A stretch of 63,109 nucleotides of DNA, taken from contig CAZGAQ010000032.1 in assembly GCA_964523405.1 (NCBI GenBank), forward strand, positions 1-63,109, in the 5' to 3' direction. Both the position numbers and the translations under genes were made by a program. This DNA is from CAZGAQ01 sp964523405. Lineage in GTDB: Bacteria > Planctomycetota > Phycisphaerae > UBA1845 > Fen-1342. The first letter of the stretch is position 1. Each line of letters starts with the position of its first letter. Positions 59,555-63,109 of this stretch are shown here, in pieces. The notes beneath the pieces are model-generated. The model did no database searches, was not told the origin of the DNA, and saw only the letters and a program-made list of their open reading frames with translations.

Positions 59555-63109
<3,555 letters not shown>

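Overview
The window is about 67% GC and densely coded, with a 10-base run of N, so it is probably a contig from a metagenome assembly. No rRNA gene or species marker is complete. The gene content points to a Planctomycetota bacterium, perhaps of the Phycisphaerae type. The evidence is small zinc-ribbon plus membrane-helix proteins, an ExbB-ExbD-ExbD-TPR set next to a VWA protein, a toroid protein with two DUF4159 domains, a DUF2339 giant membrane protein, a class II ribonucleotide reductase and a GH116 glycosidase. This assignment is an inference from family content, not a measured phylogeny.

Layout. 1-5.5 kb: VWA protein, ExbB-like channel, two ExbD-like proteins and a secreted TPR protein in one tight + strand operon. 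5.6-9.7 kb: minus-strand genes (TPR-like protein, B12-binding radical SAM enzyme, zinc-ribbon membrane protein) with repeat debris. 10-17.4 kb: M20 amidohydrolase, B12-dependent ribonucleotide reductase with a long structured leader, a sialidase-like gene broken by an assembly gap, and a zinc-finger membrane protein. 17.5-26 kb: two tandem OPT transporters, an orphan ParA ATPase, VanZ, then pyruvoyl arginine decarboxylase and agmatinase (arginine to agmatine to putrescine), and a TetR regulator. 26-34.7 kb: DUF2339 protein, membrane zinc-ribbon protein, GH116 glycosidase and small unknown proteins. 34.7-43.4 kb: unknown membrane protein, L,D-transpeptidase, tRNA-Arg(TCG), toroid/DUF4159 protein, RRM protein, M14 peptidase and a CDF metal transporter.

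43.5-48.9 kb on the minus strand holds the most system-like locus: an LpxL-like acyltransferase, a hotdog dehydratase, an enlarged acyl carrier protein, a second hotdog dehydratase, a ketosynthase-like protein that lacks both catalytic histidines, and an intact ketosynthase. Start and stop codons abut or overlap in its core. It looks like a dedicated type II fatty-acid or polyketide-like pathway for a special acyl chain, separate from housekeeping FAS. No ketoreductase, enoyl reductase or malonyl transferase lies here, so these would be shared with primary metabolism.

49-63.1 kb: a coiled-coil protein, an acyl-CoA hydrolase/transferase fused to a GNAT domain beside an ADP-forming acetate-CoA ligase, divergent heme A and heme O synthases (ctaA, ctaB), a DUF3179 protein with an in-frame repeat insertion, a zinc-ribbon membrane protein, and the C-terminal part of RpoC running off the right edge.

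Two cross-cutting patterns stand out. At least four genes have a -10-like hexamer exactly 6 nt before ATG, as expected for leaderless mRNAs. Short repeat elements have also inserted in frame into two enzymes (M20 amidohydrolase, DUF3179 protein) and sit in several 3' ends.
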